Origin: Panax quinquefolius
Taxonomy: Eukaryota; Streptophyta; Magnoliopsida; Apiales; Araliaceae
Direction of reading: 5' to 3'
Length of the DNA: 64,000 nucleotides
Assembly (NCBI GenBank): GCA_020205615.1
Contig: CM035151.1
Location: forward strand, 14,114,322 to 14,178,321
The translations under genes and the position numbers were made by a program. Below the pieces are notes generated by a model. It saw nothing but the letters and a program-made list of their open reading frames with translations. It was not told where the DNA came from and searched no databases. Position 1 is the first letter of the stretch, and each line of letters begins with the position of its first letter. Shown here one piece after another: positions 23,400-36,023 of this stretch.

Positions 23400-26300
23400 T
23401 GAAATTTAAGCCCTCGAAATTAGAAGTGCGTTACACAGGTATGTCGAAGAGGTAAGGATACCTTGATTTCATTTGATTCTAACTCCCAGTCATTTCCTCG
23501 ACATCGTGGTTCCTCCATGAAAACTTTGACTTGAGGTATAACCTTGGGCGTAGAATATGTTCCTTCTTATCAAAATTTGAGCAGGAACCTCTTCATACGT
23601 CAAATCTTCCATTTATTTAAATCGGTTCTAACTTCGATAATATGGTTGGGGTCTTTCACATATTTACGTAACATGGATATGTGAAAAGCGTTATGAACAC
23701 GAGACATATTTGGCGGTAAAAGCGAGTCTATAGGCCCGCGATTCTACTCGATCGAGGATTAAAAATGGGCCAGATGAATCGAGGATTAAGTTTTCCTCTC
23801 TTTCCAAATCTTGTAACTCCTTTCCATGGAAGCGACTCTTAACAACACATGATCTCTATATCCGATTCCCGTCCTTTTCGATGAAGATCGGCATAACTCT
23901 TTTCGATTTTGTGAGGTTTTTATCGTTGTCGGATCGTTTGAATCTTTTTAGTAGTCATACGTACCAACTCGGTCCCAACAACGTTGCTTCACCCACCTCA
24001 TCCCGACATCTTTGGAGAATGACACTTTCTTCCATCTGGCGCTTGAATGGAGCCATGCGATACTTGCGATAAGCTGTTGTTGTAGGAAAACTCCACGATG
24101 GTAAGAACTTGTCCCAACTTCCTTGAAATCAAGGACCACGAGTCTTAATAGATCTTGAGTTTGAATAGTCCTCTCCATTGTCCGTCCGTGCGAGGATGAT
24201 ATCTGAGAGCTAAATCGTGAAATCTGTGCCCATAGCTTTTTGCAAACTAACCCAAAATCGTGAAGTGAATCTTGGGTCTCGATCGAAAACTATGGATCTT
24301 GGCATACCATGCGATCTTACAATCTCGTTTATGTACATCTGACGCAAGGCGTTCAAGTGTATAAGTTTCTCGTATCGGTAAGAAATGAAGCGACTTGGTC
24401 GATCTATCAACATGACCCAAATCGCATCAATGCCTTGAGAAACCTTAGGAAGGCCGTGTAGCAAATCCATGGTAATGTGCTCCCACTTCCGTTACGGAAT
24501 TTCAAGTGGTTCTGATGGACCTTTTGGTACTTGATGCTCGCTTTAACTTCGTTGACAAGTTAGACACCTTGAGATAAGCAGTATTATCTCTCTCTTCGTA
24601 TTGCTCCACCAAAATGTATGGCGAATATCATGATACATTTGGTACTCCCAGAGATGGATTGCAAATGGTGTGTTGTGCGCCTCCATCGTGATATTATACT
24701 TTAAATCGATTCGTTTAGGAACCTGAAAGTGCAGGAGTTGACTTCGAAGTATTCCTTCTTCATCGATTCTTGCTTGGCGTAGCACCTTCTTGCACTTTCT
24801 TCTTCTCATCGCATCGACTCCAGTGCACGTAGCTTGGCGACTTTAACTTTATCGATTAAAGTCGGTTCTACTTTCGTATACTCGCTATCATCACATGCGT
24901 CCTGAGTCTTTAACTCTATCTCCATCCTTTGTTGCAAGTCACACAAAATGGGCCTTTGCGTTGACAATATCGCTTTTCGTACTTGCATATGATCTTACTT
25001 TCGATCGTCGGCTACCACGTTAAACTTTTCGAGGATGGTATTGGATGGTATGATCATAATCTTTCAACAGTTCAAACCAGCGTCGTTGTCGCGTGTTGAG
25101 TTCCTTTTGAGTGAAGAAATATTTGAGGCTTTTATGATCAAGTAAAGATCTCCACTTTCTCCCCATCTGACAAGTAATGCCTCCAAATTTTAAGTGCAAA
25201 AACAACGATTTACCACTCTAGATCATGAGTAGGATAATTCCTCTCATATTCTTTGAGTTATCGCGAGGCGTAAACTATAACTTTTCCATGTTGCATGAGA
25301 ACACATCCCAACCCTTTGCTTTTGAAGCATCACTTTGTAGATGACAAATCCTCAAGGCGGATGGTATTGTCGAGCAGTCTTTGAAATAAGTCTCTCTTGA
25401 GTTCTTGAAAACTCTTCTCACGTTCTTCGCTCAATAGAACTTTGTATCTTTTGAGTCGGTTTGAGTCGATGGAGTAGCGATTAGAAAAATCCTTCCACGA
25501 ATCTCAGATAATAACCCGGCTAAGCAAGAAAGCTACGTGCTTGATCCTTGATTTAGGTTGTTCCCGACTTTGAATAAGCTTGATCTTTCTTTGGGTCAGC
25601 GGATATTCCATGACTTGATACCACGTGCCCAAGGAATGCTACTTCTTGACGAACTCGCATTTCTTGACTTGGCATAAAGCTTATATTCACGAAGCTTTTT
25701 GAGTGTCGACCTCAAGTGTTGCTCATGATCTTCCACGGCTTTTGGAATAAATAAGGATGTCATCAATAAAGGCGACCACAAAGTGATCTAAATATTCCTT
25801 GAATACTCGGTTCATCATATCCATGAAGGCGGCGGGGCATTAGTCGATCAAAGGACATGGCTAGGAATTCATAATGCCGTCTGCAAGTTACGAAAAGCCG
25901 TCTTTGGAATGTCGGTGGTTCTAATCTTCATTGGTGATATCAAGGAGCGAAGATCGATCTTTGAAAAGAATTTGGCTCCTTTACAAGCTGTCAAACAGGT
26001 CATCAATACGTGGCGATGGATACTATTTTTGATGGTGACATGATTGACTCCAGATAATCAATCTGAAATCGCATACTCCCATCTTTCTTCTTCACGAATA
26101 GAGCAGGGCACCCCGAGGAGAAGTACTAGGGCGAATAAAGCGATGTCTAACAATTCCTGCGGTTGGGTCTTTAACTCACGAAGTTCATAGGAGCCATTCG
26201 ATATGGGGCTTTGGAAATAGGTTTTGTCTGGGGTTCGAAGTCGATACAAAATTCAATTTCACGCTCTGAGGGTAGGCGGGGAAGTTCTTGAGAATCGTCG

Positions 26301-26850
26301 GAAATTTATTAACAATAGAAATATCGTTCAAAAGCGGCGTATTTTTGTTTAAATCGTGACATGAGAGCTAAGAAAGCTTGACATCCGTTTTTCGATAAGC
26401 GAATAGCTTTATGGCTTGAGATGGCCGTGATTGATTTTAATGGTTTGGTCGTTTGAATTAGCATAATAGGTTGATTAGGAATATGAAAGCTAACACCTTA
26501 CGAAAATAATCAATTTTGCATGATAAGTAGTTAACCAATCAATCCACAGAATCACGTCAAATCTGAGTATTTTTAATGAAATAAGATCGACGGGTAATGT
26601 GAGAGTGCAGATTTGAACCAAACAAGACTTATAAGCGATGGATGTAATGAAGGTTTCTCCCAATGGAGTTTCCACGAGATAAGTCGAAAGTCTAATTTCT
26701 CGGTCAAATTTAATCGATGGCGCAAGTAGGAGAAATAAAAGAATGGGTAGAACAGGTATCAAATAAAGTATAGACTTCATTAGAGTTTATGATAAGCTTA
26801 CCCGTGATGACCTCATTCGGGTTCCTTGCTCTTTGGGAGGTCACAACAAA
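23400..26850 (-). pseudogene. Pol of element B
   Basis: Read downward in coordinate. Protease about 26,830-26,470 with a degraded DTG region, PLGETFITS, and FDVILWIDWLTTYHA (W where relatives have G). Reverse transcriptase about 26,250-25,600 with F-I-D-D at 25,770-25,759 followed by ILIYSKA. RNase H about 25,480-25,020 with the '[17 protein letters not shown]' block. Integrase about 24,900-23,950 with HNTPFAIH, CLTC, MDLLHGLP and a [15 protein letters not shown] block. The chromodomain-like tail lies at about 23,600-23,420. The longest frame is only 98 residues, so the coding sequence is broken many times. Confidence 0.8.
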
Positions 26851-26899
26851 GCGCTCTCCCTTGCTTATCTCTAGGTTTGACTTTTACAGGAGCGGCCTT

Positions 26900-28015
26900 T
26901 GGTGCCTCCATCCTAGTTGAATTTGTCTTGATGGCGACAAAATCGAGCTAAGTGACCTTCTCTTCCACAATTATAACATGCTTTGAATGACATGGCGCGA
27001 TTTGGGATGATGTCCCTCTCCCTCGCATTTGAAGCATATGATAGGTGGTCTTTCTCCTTCCTTAACAACGGGTCTTTGGTCTTTGACGTCTTTCCATCAT
27101 TGTTGAATCTCCTTTTCTTGAAATGTCCATTCTTATTGTTTTGTACGATTACCAAAGTGGTTACCATATCGGCATGTTGATTCCCTCAACGCTTGTTGTC
27201 ACTAACTTGATGACTACTCTCCATTTGGTATTATAATTTTGCTTGGTGCTCTCTTTTTAGTTGCGTTGACTCGTTATCGCGCTCCACTAAGCGAGCCCTA
27301 TTTACAACATCTGAATACAAACCACGGTTTATGAGAAATAAGATGTTGGCGTATCTCGACTTTTGAACCTCTTAAAAACATTCAGCGCCATTCTCTCTTC
27401 ATTATCCACCAGAGTGGGGCCTTGGCCGTGATAACTCATAAATTTTGCCTCGTGTTGCGACACGGTCGTATTGTTTTGTTCAACTTGATAAACTCCACCT
27501 CCTTCATGTGGCGAATACTTTCGGGAAAGTATTTGTCGTTGAAACGACTCTTGGAACTTCTCCCAAGATATCTTGATCTGGCGGAGTTGAGTCGTTTCTG
27601 GAATTCCCACCGATGTCTGCCTCTCTCTCATGCATAAAAAGCGGCAAAGGAACCTTTTGCTCCTCGGAGCATCCCAAGACATCAAATATCTTGGTGATCT
27701 GCTTTATCCATGCTTAGCTTAAAGTGGTTTTGGCTCTCCTTAAACTCCGGTGGTCCCGGCTCCTTGAATTGTTTAGCGGTGACCGCTTGAGAGTTTCGTG
27801 TTTCCACCTACGTTTTGGGCGAGAAGTCGCTCTCGCTTTCTTTGTTGCATAAATTACATAAAGCCTCTGAACATTTGATCGTTCATCATTTGGTGGTGTT
27901 GTTGTTTTTCGAGAGGATTATCGCCTTCACGATGCACATTATCACGATTATTGATATGTGGTGAATCAGCGATCTCTTTGTGCTCCATTCTATTCTCAAC
28001 ATTCTCGGATGTCAT
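26900..28015 (-). pseudogene. Gag of element B
   Basis: The start is clearer here than in the other elements. An ATG at 28,015 on the minus strand opens MTSENVENRMEHKE, about 170 bp after the primer site. The first ~55 residues are in one frame. The capsid follows at about 27,700-27,330 with 'MRERQ', the SRKYSPHE-type block and VDNEERMALNVFKRFKSR. The zinc knuckle CYNCGREGHLARFC is at about 26,983-26,935. Only one good knuckle is seen, against two in A and D. Stops and shifts interrupt the capsid. Confidence 0.78.
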
Positions 28016-28183
28016 TTTGAGATATTGCCACAAAACAAAAGGTTAATTGACATATAACAATTTATCTACTATATTACGTGAGCCAATAAAATAGCACATA
28101 AACTTAGGTAGGTCATACTAGCGAATGTATTCCCGTCTCTCCCCTCTAGTACTATTCTCACATCTTAGCCGAGGGATCGTATC

Positions 28184-28202
28184 CTAAGCTTTGACGATAC
28201 CA
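28184..28202 (-). promoter_or_regulatory. Primer binding site of B
   Basis: On the minus strand ttggtatcgtcaaagctta follows the LTR end. It resembles tggtatcgagcttagg with a few inserted bases. Confidence 0.6.
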
Positions 28203-28203
28203 A

Positions 28204-28594
28204 TGTGACCTTTTGAAATTAGGTATACATCACCCATCTTGGATAGTCGAATACATGGTACAGCAAATTAAATACAACTTACTAATATAAGCGTAAAATG
28301 CAATCTGACGTAAAGCGTGATTTGAATACAAATATTATCTACTAGATATTATACAAACTCAAAGGAGTCCTCATTACAATTATTATCACACATATTTCAA
28401 AGAATAGTGAGGACTACTAGGACTACTAATGATATCCTTTGACCCCCGATTACTTATGACTATTACTCGTTTCCCAGACTTAAGCGTCCCGGCTATATTC
28501 TCATTTCACGAAGAAAATCGGTGAAAGAAAGGGGTTTGAGCTCAATAAATAATCCACATCATTAATATTTTAAATAAATTATGACTATTAAGAT
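28204..28594 (-). repeat. B 5' LTR, 3' segment
   Basis: The inner ~390 bp of the B 5' LTR, ending ggtcaca at the primer site. It is separated from the rest of the LTR by element C. Confidence 0.85.
28590..28594. repeat. Target duplication of C, left (AAGAT)
   Basis: AAGAT directly before C; the same five bases follow C at 38,658. The uninterrupted LTR copy at about 21,050 has a single aagat. Confidence 0.8.
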
Positions 28595-29813
28595 AAGACC
28601 GAAATTTTTTAAATAAAAAGGAATTTCCTTTATTTATTATTTTGAAATAGTAAGGGTTGATTTGATTAATGTGGATAGTTAAGGGTTAAATCATGAAATA
28701 TTTCAAAATAAGCAAGTGGTTATAAAATATTCATTTTTGTCGGGAATATTAGTTTGGTAATGGTGGAATATTAAATGCTTGTCGGGGAATATTAAATGCG
28801 ACCCAGTAGCGACCATGTGTGGGCCCCATAACGAAGCGATTGGATGAAGAAAGCGACAAATATAAGTTGGTTAAAAATAACGGCGTAGTTATTCTGAGAT
28901 TAAAATTTGTTGGAATACCGGTGGTTAAAATCTGATGTCTGGCGTGGTTGCCGCGATGGCACACGGTATTGCAGTATTGTTGAATTATTGATCCTTACGT
29001 GAAGGCACTACTCAATAATTTTCCACGGTGAATTCTTGTTCGATATTTTATTTTATTGATTCGATAATTCTTTGCGTTGATATTTTATATTATTGTTGTT
29101 CGATAATTGTCATTTGCATTATTATCTCCATATCGGATCAATAATTCATATTATTTGAATAATATTATTAGATAGCATTATTGGCAATGTCTAGAAAGTT
29201 ACATCGAGGAGAGGTTTGGTCACCTAATTGCGGCGCTTGATGAGAGAAATCCTTATCGGAAGCCCCTCTTTCTGAGGAGCGGCTTTTGGTTGTCATAATT
29301 GTGATTACATAATATTATTTGTGAATAATTAATTATTGATTCATATGATAAAAAATATTTATTTTATGTGGATATAAATGATGGATTTATTTATGTGGTT
29401 ATAAATGAAGAAATTATTGTTGAGGTGTTTTATCGGTATTTTATCAGTTTGGAGGTATTAAAAATTAAATCGGGGTTTTTAGATATATTGCGGGGTTATA
29501 ATTTTTAATCAATAAATAAATTGTTGGATTGTGGTAATTTTTGGGTATATTATACATACATAAGTTGAGTATATGTCCACAAATTTTGAGCCGTTAAAAA
29601 TGCACGAATGATTTGTTATGAATTTTAAGAGGTGTCGATTAGGAAATTAGGGTTATAATTGATTTTGGTGGAAAATTCTAGAATTGAGTGGGCCCCACTT
29701 GTGGTTGGTGAAAAATGTGCTGAATTTTATTTCAAATGTGGTGGGTGGCAATAGTAGCGAGTAAAAGCCATCGGTGGCGAGTCGAAATGCTGCTTGGTAG
29801 GGCTAACATTTTC

Positions 29814-29822
29814 TATAAATAG
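29814..29822 (+). promoter_or_regulatory. TATA box of C 5' LTR
   Basis: TATAAATAG in ttctataaatagagg, repeated at 37,230-37,238 in the 3' LTR. Confidence 0.75.
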
Positions 29823-30529
29823 AGGCTTAGTTAGAATTGAAAATCACACGAAAACAAAGTTTTCTCTCTTTCTCTCTCTATATTATTGGCGTATTTTGTG
29901 AGTATTTAGATACTTTGAGAGTTCTTTATTAGATCTGAAGTTTCATTCGACATCACTTGAGCCTTTCCTTAAGAAATCTTGATTCTTTGAGGTAAGGGAT
30001 ATTATTTTTTTAATAATGATATTATTTCTTGATATCATTATCTTTGAAATATTGATCTGAAGTTTTATCAAATTTGGAACTTTTTCATGTCGGGTTACTA
30101 TTCATGAGTTCTTATTCACGAGTTCTTATTCATGAGTTACTATTCACGAGTTCTTATTCACGAGTCTTATTAAGCTGAAGCGTGAAAATGTTTTTTTGTG
30201 GAATTTCTATCTTTTGGTGTGGGATTACTATTCACGTATCTGGCCTTATTCACGTATCTGACCTTATTCACGTATCTGGCACTTATTCATAGAAAAATAA
30301 AATTTCTTCTTTTATCCAAAATATCTATTACGGATACTAGCTTTGATTGTATCCATGTTTTGATCATTCTTGAATTTTACACCACTATGATTATTTTTGA
30401 GGTATTGTTGGACATGGATAAAACAAAGTCGAATCATTAATCCTTAATCCTTGTCATTTTGTTTCCTTTGGATTAGTTCTTTTTAAAATATTTTTCATCA
30501 TCCTCGGTCTTAAATGATGATATTATTGA

Positions 30530-30730
30530 ATATCTTTGGCTTGTTGTGCAAAGATGAATGATTCTGAAGAATATCTTTGGCACATAGTGCAAAGATGAGC
30601 AGTGTTGAGATGAACATGAACATGGCCAGGTGATTAAATATCTTTGGCACATAGTGCAAAGATGAGCAGTGTTTAAATGAACATGACCATGATGAATATC
30701 TTTGGCACATAGTGCAAAGATGAATATTTG
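30530..30730 (+). repeat. Hairpin repeat array in C LTR
   Basis: Four units with ATCTTTG...CAAAGAT. In one of the three tggcacatagtg units the arms are 30,573-30,579 and 30,590-30,596, seven perfect base pairs around a 10-base loop. This is the best preserved example of the family-wide module. Confidence 0.85.
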
Positions 30731-31268
30731 ATTTGAGATGAATATTGATTGATGTTCTGAGGATAAAATATTGATGATGGTACTTTAAATTCATAGATTA
30801 TAGTAGATTTCATTCTCTCTACGTAACTCTTACATGAATTATTATTTCATTGCGAATATTGATCTGAAACTTGTTGTCTATTGTATTACTATCAGATTTT
30901 TCCTGTTGAAGACTAACGATAATTTGTTGTATATTATCTTAGTCATAATATTCTTCTTGAGCTAGTTGAGCTCACCCTTTTCCTTTTGTTCCATTCTTCT
31001 TCTCGGGAGGCGAGAATATAGCGAGTGCTGAGTCGGGGTATGGAATGAAGGTTTTAGAAAGGATTGTTTAGTAGTCCTCACCATTTTGTAAAATAATGTA
31101 TCGATAAATGTGATGAGGATTTATTTGAGTATAAATATTGTCTAGAAGATAATATTTGTATTTAAACTCACAGTTTCTTTGTTGTAATAATAAAGTTGTA
31201 GTTGTTTACATACCGTGTATTGGCGACTTCGAATGGGTGATGTATACCTATTTTGGGGGCGTCACGGT

Positions 31269-31285
31269 TGGTATCGAGCTTAGGG
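31269..31285 (+). promoter_or_regulatory. Primer binding site of C
   Basis: tggtatcgagcttaggg, 3-4 bp after the LTR end. It is the initiator-Met type with one base fewer than TGGTATCAGAGC. Confidence 0.8.
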
Positions 31286-31429
31286 ATATGATCTCTGGCG
31301 GAGATCGGGGAATAGAACTAGGAGGGAGGGCGAGTAAATCCTTGTTAGTGTGTCCTACTAGCTTATTTGTTAGTTAGTCGATATATAGGGATATTATGTG
31401 ATATATTGATTTCCTTAATTAACCCTTGT

Positions 31430-32570
31430 TTTATGGCGGTATTTGAGAATGTCGTGAGAATATTAACGATGGAGTAAATGAGGCCCAGTGGAGATGCTGT
31501 CTTTACAGCGAGGAGAGCGTGCAACAGTGGCAATGTTCCTCCTGTGAAACAACACCATGGAAGCGAGATGATGAGCGAGGGGATGTTTAGAAGTTTTTTG
31601 CGGTTCATGCAAAATCGAGACGAGGAGACTTCGTGTTCAAAATCTGAGGAGAAATGATAGCAATTCACGGGTTGTCACGATGGCGATTCAAAGTTGGGAC
31701 CACGAATTTAAGGGAAAGCGGATCCGATCATGGCGGAAACATGGGTCAAACAAATTACGAAGATATTCGATGTCTTGGGATGCGGCGAAACGAAGAAGGT
31801 TCCATTCGCCACCTTTATGTTAAAATGGCGAGGCGAGACTCTTGGTGAGAATGCGTGAAGCGTACCCATCCAGTACTTTTCGGCGTGTCTTGGGAGCGTT
31901 TGAGAGACTATTTAATGACAAATACTTTCACGAAAGTGTTAAATCGTATGAAGGAAGTGGAGTTCATCAGTTGGAACAAAATAACAACATGGCGGTGTCT
32001 CGATGCGAGGCAAAGTTTGCGAGTTATCGGTTTGCACCTCATTTGGTGGAGAATGAGGAGCGTATGGCGGATGTTTCTTAGAGGTTTGAAACTTGGCGTC
32101 GTCGATATCTCATTTCTCATAAATTTTCTCTCTATTGAGATGTTGTGCAGCAGGGCTCAATTATTAGGCGAGATAGCGAGATACGGTCGGCGAGGACCCG
32201 TGACCGAGGATCGTATCGAGAGATAGCGATCAGCGAGAATAATGATAACTGCGGAGAAAAGCAGAAACGATGGACGAAATGGTAACCACTCGATGGTAAT
32301 CATGGTCGTGAAAAGAAGAAGCGAGTCGGGAGGAGATTTTAAAAGAGGAGATTTAACAACGACTATGTGAAGGCGACGGTCTTAAGCGACAAGCGGTTTC
32401 TAAGGGAGGAGAAACGACCACCGGTCGTATCTGCTACAATCTTGAAAAGAGGACATATCGATCAAGCGCCCCACAGCATTCAAGGTATATGCTATAGTTG
32501 TGGAAAGGAAGGACATATCGCTTTCGAATTATGCGATGGCGAAACCTAGTTATTGAGGGACGGTGACTCG
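31430..32570 (+). pseudogene. Gag of element C
   Basis: Gag begins in the 'ENV..NIN' region near 31,440. The capsid is at about 31,690-32,130 with ITKIFDVLGC-like, FNDKYFHESV and LVENEERMADV blocks, in two or three frames. The knuckle CYSCGKEGHIA is at about 32,490-32,525. A first, degraded knuckle near 32,430-32,465 has lost its cysteines. Confidence 0.78.
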
Positions 32571-32649
32571 AAAAGACATCCCGAAGAAAAGTCAAAAGTC
32601 AGCGATTAGGAAGGCGTTTGTTGTGGTTGGTCATAATCGAGGAACCCAA

Positions 32650-35600
32650 GCGAGGTGATCACGGGTAAGCTATTTATAAATTCTTGCGAAGTTTATACCT
32701 TACTTGATCTGGGTCTTTCTACCCATTCATTTATCTCTCTGCGTGTGCTCAGCGTTTAAACTTGACTCAGGAGAAATTAGACTTTGACCTATCTGTGGAA
32801 ACTCAGTTAGGAGAAACTTTCATCACATCCAGCTTGTTTATAAATCTTGTTTGATTCAAGTTGGCACCATTACCTTACACATTGACCTTATCTCTTTAAA
32901 GATACTTGCTTTTGATGTGATTTTAGGGATTGATTGGTTAACTACTCATCATGCCAAAATTGATTGTTTTAAATAAGGTTGTTAGTTTTCATATTCCTAA
33001 CTTGACTGTTTATGCAATTCAACAACTAAACCATTAAAATCAATCAACTGTCATATCTAATCATAAAGCTATTAGTTTATTGAAAAAAGCGGATGTCGAG
33101 CTTTCTTAGCCCATGTTATGGATTTGAATAAAGACACGTCAAATTTGAATAATATTCTGTTGTTATTGACTTTCTGGCGTATTTCTGAAGAACTTCGGTC
33201 TACCCCGAGCGTGAAGTTGAATTCTTTATTGATCTTGAACACAGTACAAAGCCCATTTCTAAAACCCCATATCGAATGGCTCTATTGAACTTGAGGAGTT
33301 AAAGGTCCAACTACGAGAATTGTTGGACATCGGGTTTCATTAAATCTAGTACATCTCCTTGGGGTGCTCTGTTTTATTTGTAAAGAAGAAAGGCGGGGAG
33401 TATCGACTTTGTATTGACTATCGGGGAATTGAACCATGTCACCATCAAGAATAGGTATCCTCTACCTCGTATTGATGACTTGTTTGACCGATTCTGAGGG
33501 GCACAATTCTTTTCAAAAATCGATCTTAGTTACTGGATATCATCGGTGAAGATTAGAAGCGAGGATATTCAAAGGCGCCTTGAAACTTCGGTATGGGCAT
33601 TATGAATTCTTAGTCATGTCTTTCGGACTAACTAATGCTCCTGCGACTTTCATGGATATGATGAGCCAGAGTATTCAGGAATATTTGGATCGATTCGTTG
33701 TTGTCTTTATTGATGACATCCTTATATATTCAAAAAGTCGTGAAGATCATGAGCACCATTTGAAAATTTGGTACTCGAAAGGCTTCGAAAACCAACTATA
33801 TATGCCAAATTGAAGAAATCGAGTTACGGCGAGGAAGTAGCATTTCTTGGGCATCAATGTGTCAAAACATGGAGTATCTGTTGATCCGTGAAGATTGAAG
33901 CAATCTGAAGTTAGAACAACAAAAGTCGGTGGTGAAGTCGTAGCTTTTGGGCTTAATTGGTTATTATCGGAGATTAATTGGAAGGGTTTTCTCGAATCGC
34001 TACTCCATTAACTTCGGCTAACTTTCGGAAGGATCTGAAAATTCGTTTGGAAGCGAAGAATCGAAAAAGTTTCGAAGAGCTTAAGAGGAGACTTATTTGG
34101 CTTTTGTTACAACAATACCATCTGGTTCGGATGGATTTGTTATCTCTGACGATACTTGAGCAAAAGGGTTAGGATGTGTTCTCATGCAGCGTGGGAAAGT
34201 CATAGCCTATGCCTCGCGACAACTTAAAAGAGTATGAGAGGAATTATCCTACTCATGATCTAGAGTTAGCGGCCGATCGTTTTTCGCGCTAAAGATATGG
34301 AGCACTTATCTATATGGGAGAAAGTGGAGATATATTCGGATCGTAAAAAGCCTTAAATATTTCTTCACTCAAAAAGAACTCAACATCTGGCGTGACGTTG
34401 GCTCGAGCTATTGAAGACTACGACCACACTATTGATACCACCACAGGTAAAGCGAGCGTGGTAGGCGGCGCGTTGAGTAGAAGATCATATCTTGGGAGCG
34501 AGTGCGATGATGTCAAGTATCGCGCGTAGAGCCAACTTTAATAGAAAAAAGTTAAGGTTACTGCTCGAGCCCATGGGCCGGGGCGATCGTATGAAGAAGA
34601 AAGTACAAGAAGGAGCTATTAGGGCGAGAATTGATGAAGAAGGAATACTTGAGTCCACTCTAGACTTTGTGTTCTAACGACTCGATTTGAAGTACAAGAT
34701 TATGATGGAGCACACAATACACCATTTGCAATCCATCACGGAAGTACTAAAATGTATCGTGATCTTGACATACATTTTGGTGGAATAATATGAAGAGAGA
34801 GATTGCAAAGTTTATCTCGATGTGTTTAACTTGCCAGCGTGTAAAGGCGGACATCTAGTACCCTAAGGGTCGTTGCAACCACTTGAGATTCGGAATGGAA
34901 GTGGGAACACATTACCATGGATTTAGTTCTGGGTCTTCTCTACGGTTTCTCAAGGCATCAATCTTATTTGGGTTATTGTTGATAGATTAACCAAATCTGC
35001 TCATTTCTTGCCTTCGAAATCACGGAGACTTATTCTCTTGAGCGTCTTGCTTGTATGTATGTAAATGAGATGAGATTGTGAGGTTGCATGGCATGCACTG
35101 TATCCATAGTTTGGATCGTGACCCAAGATTCACTTCAAGATTTTGGGTTAGCTTGCAAAAAGCTATGGAGCGCAGTTTGCGATTTAGTTGACATACCATC
35201 CCCAAGCAGACGAACAATCGAGAGAGGACTATTCAAACTCTTGAAGATTTATTAAGACTACTGTGTCCTAGACTTCAAAAGGCGGTTGGGATAAGTATTT
35301 ACCATTGGTGGAATTCTCCTACAACAACGATTATCGAGCAAGTATAGGTGTGGCTCCATTGAAGCATTATATGGGCGAAAATGTCGTTCTCGATATGTTG
35401 GGATGAGGTGGGTGAAGCAACATTGTTGGGACCCGAGTTAAAATGCGTATGACTACCGAAAAGATCCAAATGATTAAATAGCGTATACAAAGCGGCTCAA
35501 GATCGACAAAAGAGTTATCGCGGATCTTCATCGAAAGGGCGTGGAATTTAATGTGAGGGGATCATGTATTGTTGCGAGTTGCTCCGTGGAAGGGAGTTAC

Positions 35601-35985
35601 AAGATTTGGGAAGAGAGAAAGCTCGATCCACGATTTATTGGTCCATTTCAAATTCTTGGCCAAAGTAGGAAATGTAGCCTATAGACTTGCGTTACCTCAA
35701 GTATGTCTCGTGTTCATAATGTGTTTCACATATCATGCTTAAATAAATATGTGAAAGACCGAACCACGTTATTGAGTTAGAAGCAGGACGAGATAGCCAA
35801 GACTTAGCGTGTGAGGAGGTACTGTATCAAGATCTTGGATAGGAAGGAGCATGTCCCTACTGCATGAAAGGTCATACCACAAGTTAAAGTTTTGTGGAGG
35901 AATCATCTTATAGAGGAAATGACACAGGAATTGGAAGCGGAAATGAAAGCGAGGTATCCTCACCTTTTGAAACACCGAATGCGTC
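32650..35985 (+). pseudogene. Pol of element C: protease to chromodomain-like tail
   Basis: Protease about 32,680-33,040: the active-site region is garbled (reads LGLSTHSF) but FDVILGIDWLTTHHAKIDCF is intact at about 32,905-32,967. Reverse transcriptase about 33,270-33,900, with a 77-residue open stretch holding FMDMMSQ and F-I-D-D at 33,706-33,717 followed by [14 protein letters not shown]. RNase H about 33,960-34,460. Integrase about 34,680-35,720 with CLTC, the DRDPRF block and a late SERTIQT-like segment. Chromodomain-like tail about 35,820-35,985. The catalytic RT box is preserved, unlike in A. Confidence 0.82.
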
Positions 35986-36011
35986 GTCCCGATTTCGAGG
36001 CGAAATTTCAT

Positions 36012-36022
36012 AAGGAGGGAGG
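36012..36022 (+). promoter_or_regulatory. Polypurine tract of C
   Basis: aaggagggagg, one base before the TGTAAGACCC start of the 3' LTR. Confidence 0.85.
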
Positions 36023-36023
36023 T

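Larger units (their letters stand above)
28595..31265 (+). repeat. C 5' LTR (2.67 kb)
   Basis: It starts aagaccgaaatttttt, with the first bases TGT missing compared with the 3' LTR, and ends gggcgtcac. It carries GAATATT motifs near 28,743-28,796 (GAATATTA rather than the full palindrome), a TATA box at 29,814, the TACTATTCAC array at about 30,090-30,290 and hairpins at about 30,530-30,725. Confidence 0.9.
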